Of a DNA stretch of 64,000 bases, positions 60,423-64,000 are shown in pieces. Origin of the DNA: Mesorhizobium sp. YM1C-6-2 (GTDB lineage Bacteria > Pseudomonadota > Alphaproteobacteria > Rhizobiales > Rhizobiaceae); NCBI RefSeq assembly GCF_003666685.1, contig NZ_RCIZ01000005.1, positions 248,001-312,000 on the forward strand, in the 5' to 3' direction. The stretch's first letter is position 1, and every line of letters begins with the position of its first letter. Under the pieces are notes generated by a model. That model made no database searches. It was not told the DNA's origin and was given only the letters and a program-made list of their open reading frames with translations. The position numbers and the translations under genes are program-made.

Positions 60423-62945
60423 TCAGGCCTTGACGAGGTTGGCCGACGCGGCCGCCTCCTCGCGCTGGTGGCGGTGCTTCCACCAGTCGCCGAGGAGAAG
60501 CAGGATGGGCGCCGCGATGAAGATCGAGGAGGTCGTTGCGACGACCACGCCGAACACCATCGGCACGGCGAAATTCTCCACCGCGCTGCCGCCCCAGATC
60601 GCCATCGGCGCCATGGAGAGCAGGATCGCCACCGAGGTGTAGATGCAGCGCGCGAACACCTGGTTGATGCTCATGTCGATTATCTCGCGCAACGGCATCT
60701 TCTTGTAGAGCCGGAGGTTCTCACGCATGCGGTCGTAGACCACCACCTTGTCGTTCACCGAATAGCCGATGATGGTGAGCAGTGCCGCGATAGCCGTCAG
60801 GTTGAAGTCGAGCTGGAACAGCGCGAAGAAGCCGACCATCTTGGTGGTGTCGAGTATCAGCGTCGCGATCGCGCCGATCGCGAAATTCCACTCGAAGCGC
60901 CACCAGATGTAGGCGAGCATCGCGAGCGCCGCGAGGACGACGGCCATGACGCCCGACTGCGCGAGCTCGCCGCTCACTTTCGGTCCGACGACGTCGGTCT
61001 TGTCGAACTTGACCGCCGGGTCGAGCTTGAGCACGGCCTGCTTGACCGCGTCGACCGCCTTGGTCTGCGCCTGCTCGCCGCCTTCCTGCCGCTGCACGCG
61101 GATCAGAACGTCGTTGTCGACGCCGCCGACCTGCTGCAGCGTCACCTCGCCGACGCCGATGTCGCTCAGCGTGGAACGCAGCGTGGCGAGGTCGGCCGGC
61201 TGCGAGGTCGTTATCTCGACCTGGATGCCGCCCTTGAAGTCGATGCCGTAGTTGAGGCCGGGCTTGATGAACAGCGCGACCGACGCCAGCGAGAGCAGGA
61301 TCGACGTCGCGATGCCGAGATAACGCCCCTTCATGAAGGCGATCGAGGTCTTGTCGGGGAAGAAGCGGACCAGCGGCTCGATGGTGATCGTCTTCAGCTT
61401 CTTCCTGCGTACCACGCTGGCCATCAGGATGCGGGTGACCGACACCGCCGTGAACATCGACAGGCAGGTGCCGAGGAACATGGTGATGGCAAAGCCCTTC
61501 ACCGGGCCGGAGCCGAACATGAAGAGCAGGCTGGTGGCGATCAGCGACGTCACATTGGCGTCGACGATGGTCGAATAGGCCCGCTTGAAGCCGTTATCCA
61601 GGGCCGCGAAGGCGCTGAGCCCCTTCTTCGCCTCCTCGCGTATCCGCTCGTTGATCAGGATGTTGGCGTCGACGCCGAAGCCGATGCCGAGGATGATGCC
61701 GGCGATGCCGGGCAGCGTCAGCGTCGCGCCGATGATGTTGAGAACGCCGAAGGTGAGCACGAGGTGCAGGAACAGCGCGAAGTTCGCGATCATGCCCCAC
61801 GAGCCGTAGAGCGCGACCATGAACAGCACGACCGCGGCGAAGCCGGCAATGCCGGTGTAGATGCCCATCTTGATGACGTCGCCGCCGAGGTCGGGACCGA
61901 CGGTGCGCTCCTCGATGACGGTGAGCGGCGCCGGCAGCGCGCCGGCGCGAAGCAGCGCCGACAGCGTCGAGGTCTCGTCGACGGTGAAGTTGCCGCTGAT
62001 CTGGCCCGAACCGCCGGTGATCGGCTCGCGGATGACCGGCGCCGAGAGCACCTTGCCGTCGAGCACGATGGCGAAGGGCCGGCCGACATTGGCGCTGGTG
62101 ATCTCTGCGAATTTCCGGGCGCCGATGCTGTCGAAGCGGAAGGTGACCAGGGGCTCATGCGTGCGCTGGTCAAAGCTGGCGCGCGCGTCCGTCAGATGCT
62201 CACCGTCGAGCGCGACGCGGTCCTCGACCGGATATTGGGCGCCGGACTTGGCGTCGGGCAGCATGGTGACGCCGACCGGCAGCGGCTCTCCATTGGCAGT
62301 GTTCGCCAGGAGATGGAAGGTCATCTTGGCCGTCGAGCCGAGCAGCTGGCGCAGCCGCGTCGGATCCTGGAGGCCCGGAAGCTGCACGAGCATGCGGTTC
62401 GAGCCGACGCGCTGGATGGTCGGCTCGGCGACGCCCACCTGGTCGACGCGCTGGCGGACGATCTCGAGGCTCTGCTGCAAGGCGGCGTTAAGCCGGTCGT
62501 TGATGCCGGCATCAGTCAGCGCGACCTTGATCAGCTTGCCTTCGGTGGTGACGTCGAGGTCCTTCTGGCCGGTGATGCCGATCTGCGTCGCCATGGCGCC
62601 GATCACTTCCTGCGCCTTCGCGAGCTGGTCCGGATTGTCGATTGTCACCGTGATGACGCCGGACGAGATGCGCGCCGAGCGCGAATCGATGCGCTCCTTG
62701 CGTAGCGTGTTGCGCATGTCGTCGAGCAGCGAGCGCAGCCGGTCGGTCTTCAGCGCGGCGGCGTCGACCTCGAGCACCAGGTGCGAACCGCCCTGCAGAT
62801 CGAGGCCTAGGGTGATCTGCTGTTTGGGAACCCAGCTCGGCAAGGCCGCAAGCTGCTGGGGGGTGAACATGTTGGGAAGCGCGGCGAGGACGCCGGCGAG
62901 TATGAGGATGACGTAAGTCACCACGACCCATCTTGGGGTGCGCAT
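60423..62945 (-). CDS. secDF: fused protein translocase subunit SecDF
   Basis: This 840-aa fusion joins SecD (about 1-510) and SecF (about 530-830), each with about six membrane helices and a periplasmic domain. Motifs include LGLDLQGGSHLVLEV near the start, DANILINERIREE in SecD and GIDFKGGIQVEIT opening SecF. SecDF uses the proton gradient to help the Sec channel export proteins. The fused form is common in Rhizobiales. No yajC gene is recognisable immediately upstream. Confidence 0.95.
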   Translation of the reverse strand: MRTPRWVVVTYVILILAGVLAALPNMFTPQQLAALPSWVPKQQITLGLDLQGGSHLVLEVDAAALKTDRLRSLLDDMRNTLRKERIDSRSARISSGVITVTIDNPDQLAKAQEVIGAMATQIGITGQKDLDVTTEGKLIKVALTDAGINDRLNAALQQSLEIVRQRVDQVGVAEPTIQRVGSNRMLVQLPGLQDPTRLRQLLGSTAKMTFHLLANTANGEPLPVGVTMLPDAKSGAQYPVEDRVALDGEHLTDARASFDQRTHEPLVTFRFDSIGARKFAEITSANVGRPFAIVLDGKVLSAPVIREPITGGSGQISGNFTVDETSTLSALLRAGALPAPLTVIEERTVGPDLGGDVIKMGIYTGIAGFAAVVLFMVALYGSWGMIANFALFLHLVLTFGVLNIIGATLTLPGIAGIILGIGFGVDANILINERIREEAKKGLSAFAALDNGFKRAYSTIVDANVTSLIATSLLFMFGSGPVKGFAITMFLGTCLSMFTAVSVTRILMASVVRRKKLKTITIEPLVRFFPDKTSIAFMKGRYLGIATSILLSLASVALFIKPGLNYGIDFKGGIQVEITTSQPADLATLRSTLSDIGVGEVTLQQVGGVDNDVLIRVQRQEGGEQAQTKAVDAVKQAVLKLDPAVKFDKTDVVGPKVSGELAQSGVMAVVLAALAMLAYIWWRFEWNFAIGAIATLILDTTKMVGFFALFQLDFNLTAIAALLTIIGYSVNDKVVVYDRMRENLRLYKKMPLREIIDMSINQVFARCIYTSVAILLSMAPMAIWGGSAVENFAVPMVFGVVVATTSSIFIAAPILLLLGDWWKHRHQREEAAASANLVKA

Positions 62946-63040
62946 GTCGGTTGATCCTGTCGGTGGACCATCGCCGGCGCCATGCGCGCGGTCGAAGCCC
63001 TAAATCGAAGATGCAGCCACGGCGGGCCGCGGTTCAGCGA

Positions 63041-63394
63041 TCAGGATCCGGCAGGGGGAGCGCGGGCATCGAAGGGCGATGCCGCGATGGAGACAGAGGA
63101 GACGGCTACCGGCAGCGCCTGGTCGGCGCCGGCCGCGACATCGGCCAGCTCAAAGCCTTTCGCGGGAACGAAGGCTTTCGACTTGCCGCCGTCCCAGGAT
63201 GCAGCCTTGAGGTCGCGGGCTTCGCCGGCGAGCATCTGCTGCTTCGAGACGAACGGGGCACGGCGGTGGCCGCCGGCGCCGAGATCGGTCGGCGCGGACT
63301 GCGACGTGGCCGGGGCCGACCCAACCTGCTGGGCGGGCGGCCCGTAGCCGCCGGCGAGCATGACGGCAAGCAACAGGAAAAACGCCGACAGCAT
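63041..63394 (-). CDS. putative small exported protein upstream of secDF
   Basis: This 117-aa frame starts MLSAFFLLLAVMLAGGYGPP, a signal-like or lipoprotein-like hydrophobic N-terminus, and has an Ala/Pro-rich body with KSKAFVPAKGFEL. GGAAGG lies upstream of the ATG. I recognise no family. It sits where yajC often lies, but the sequence does not match YajC. A start 42 bp further upstream is possible. Confidence 0.45.
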   Translation of the reverse strand: MLSAFFLLLAVMLAGGYGPPAQQVGSAPATSQSAPTDLGAGGHRRAPFVSKQQMLAGEARDLKAASWDGGKSKAFVPAKGFELADVAAGADQALPVAVSSVSIAASPFDARAPPAGS

Positions 63395-64000
63395 GTCGGT
63401 CGTCCTTCCGAGATGTGCATTGAGCCGCGTCATGGTCCGGCCGGTAAGTCCTGCGGGCGATCGCCTGCATATAGTGCGGAATTGAGGCAATGGATAGTCA
63501 GCGGCGTCATTCGCCCCGTGGGCGGGCGCGTAAGGACGCGTGAGGGATTGCGCCGCCCTCGCCTTCCGCCGGGCCTTGGATGACGGACAGATGGAGGGCA
63601 CGCGGGCGGGCCGCCCTTGCCCGATTCTGCGATTCTCTCCCTGCAAGCCAGGAATCGACGGGAGGCCGGTTTTTGCAAAATCCTCCCCATTATCCACATA
63701 GCCGGCACACAACATGTTGGGGTCGTAAAAGTTACAAAAACGAATCCTTGACGGCTCGAAACGAGTCGCCTCTTATTGGTCATGCGCTCCGGTTTCGAGC
63801 GTGGCCGGAAGAAGTCCGCGCCAGTAATAAGTTTCCAGATTTTTGCGAGGTTTTCAGTGGCTCGTTCCGGCCTCCGGAGCGGCTCCCTGACCTTGGATTT
63901 GCGTGCGTCGGGGGACGGAAAAGGGGAATTGCCGGACTGGAATAAATTGCCTGTTAACACTATATTTAGCGTTTGCAGGCATACTCGACACTAGATAATG
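63395..64000. other. right-end intergenic region with candidate promoter
   Basis: The last 600 bp contain no convincing gene and become less GC-rich toward the end. A promoter-like pair, TTGACG (63748-63753) and TCTTAT (63771-63776), has the ideal 17-bp spacing on the plus strand. It may serve a gene beginning past the window end, since an ATG is the last codon visible. Confidence 0.4.

Noticed and set aside
60348-62705. A 785-codon plus-strand frame opposite secDF
   Set aside because: Low-complexity Arg/Asp/Glu-rich shadow of a well-recognised gene.
63776-63994. A 72-codon plus-strand frame at the window end
   Set aside because: No ribosome-binding site, no recognisable motif, and AT-enriched non-coding-like composition.

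Overview
The window is chromosomal DNA of a high-GC alphaproteobacterium, most likely order Rhizobiales (Hyphomicrobiales) and probably the Phyllobacteriaceae/Mesorhizobium group. The evidence is gene order and family content: DUF177-plsX-fabH-ihfA-merR, glyA-nrdR-ribD-ribE-ribH-nusB, an ldtR/ldtP pair, a rhizobial Por_2 porin, a fused SecDF, a potassium-independent H+-pyrophosphatase and an Asp-rich HemB. The genus is inferred from the sequence alone.

Left end (1-2,100): a small excisionase-like ORF overlaps a diverged tyrosine recombinase and abuts the 3' end of tRNA-Asp. This looks like the tRNA-proximal edge of an integrated element that continues to the left. A tRNA-Val follows.

Accessory module (about 1,941-16,850): an imperfect direct repeat of about 130 bp, which carries the 3' end of a fecR-type gene and its terminator, flanks about 14.7 kb of DNA. 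Inside are a broken molybdopterin aldehyde-oxidase gene fused at a deletion junction to the tail of a class III alcohol dehydrogenase gene, and a complete catabolic locus. The locus has a GntR/FCD regulator, two enolase-superfamily enzymes, an AstE-like amidohydrolase, an M81 (MlrC-like) peptidase and a five-gene dipeptide-type ABC importer. Two matching operators built on CATACGGTATACCGTATG, each overlapping a TTGACA box, tie the regulator to the operon. An IS3 transposase remnant and an orphan gene tail lie before the right repeat. This locus is the best candidate for an undescribed pathway: uptake, deacylation or hydrolysis, then alpha-proton chemistry on an acid-sugar-like or N-acyl/peptidyl acid substrate.

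Envelope genes and second importer (16,811-25,789): a FecR-domain protein translationally coupled to a porin, a hairpin-rich intergenic region, and a second dipeptide-type ABC importer whose last gene runs into a class V aminotransferase gene.

Core region (25,798-64,000): housekeeping genes for lipid synthesis (plsX, fabH), DNA architecture (ihfA), envelope (bamE, ldtP, secDF), cytochrome bc1 assembly, pyrophosphate-driven proton pumping (hppA), riboflavin (ribD/E/H), heme (hemB), one-carbon metabolism (glyA), nrdR, nusB and the N-degron enzyme bpt. Smaller units stand out: a divergent MFS transporter/ArsR-rhodanese pair around a perfect 30-bp palindrome; a frameshifted PEP mutase-family gene; a LacI regulator with three operator copies facing a 47-aa ORF; and a leader with two mutually exclusive hairpins before a DMT permease. 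No CRISPR array, rRNA or intact insertion sequence was seen.
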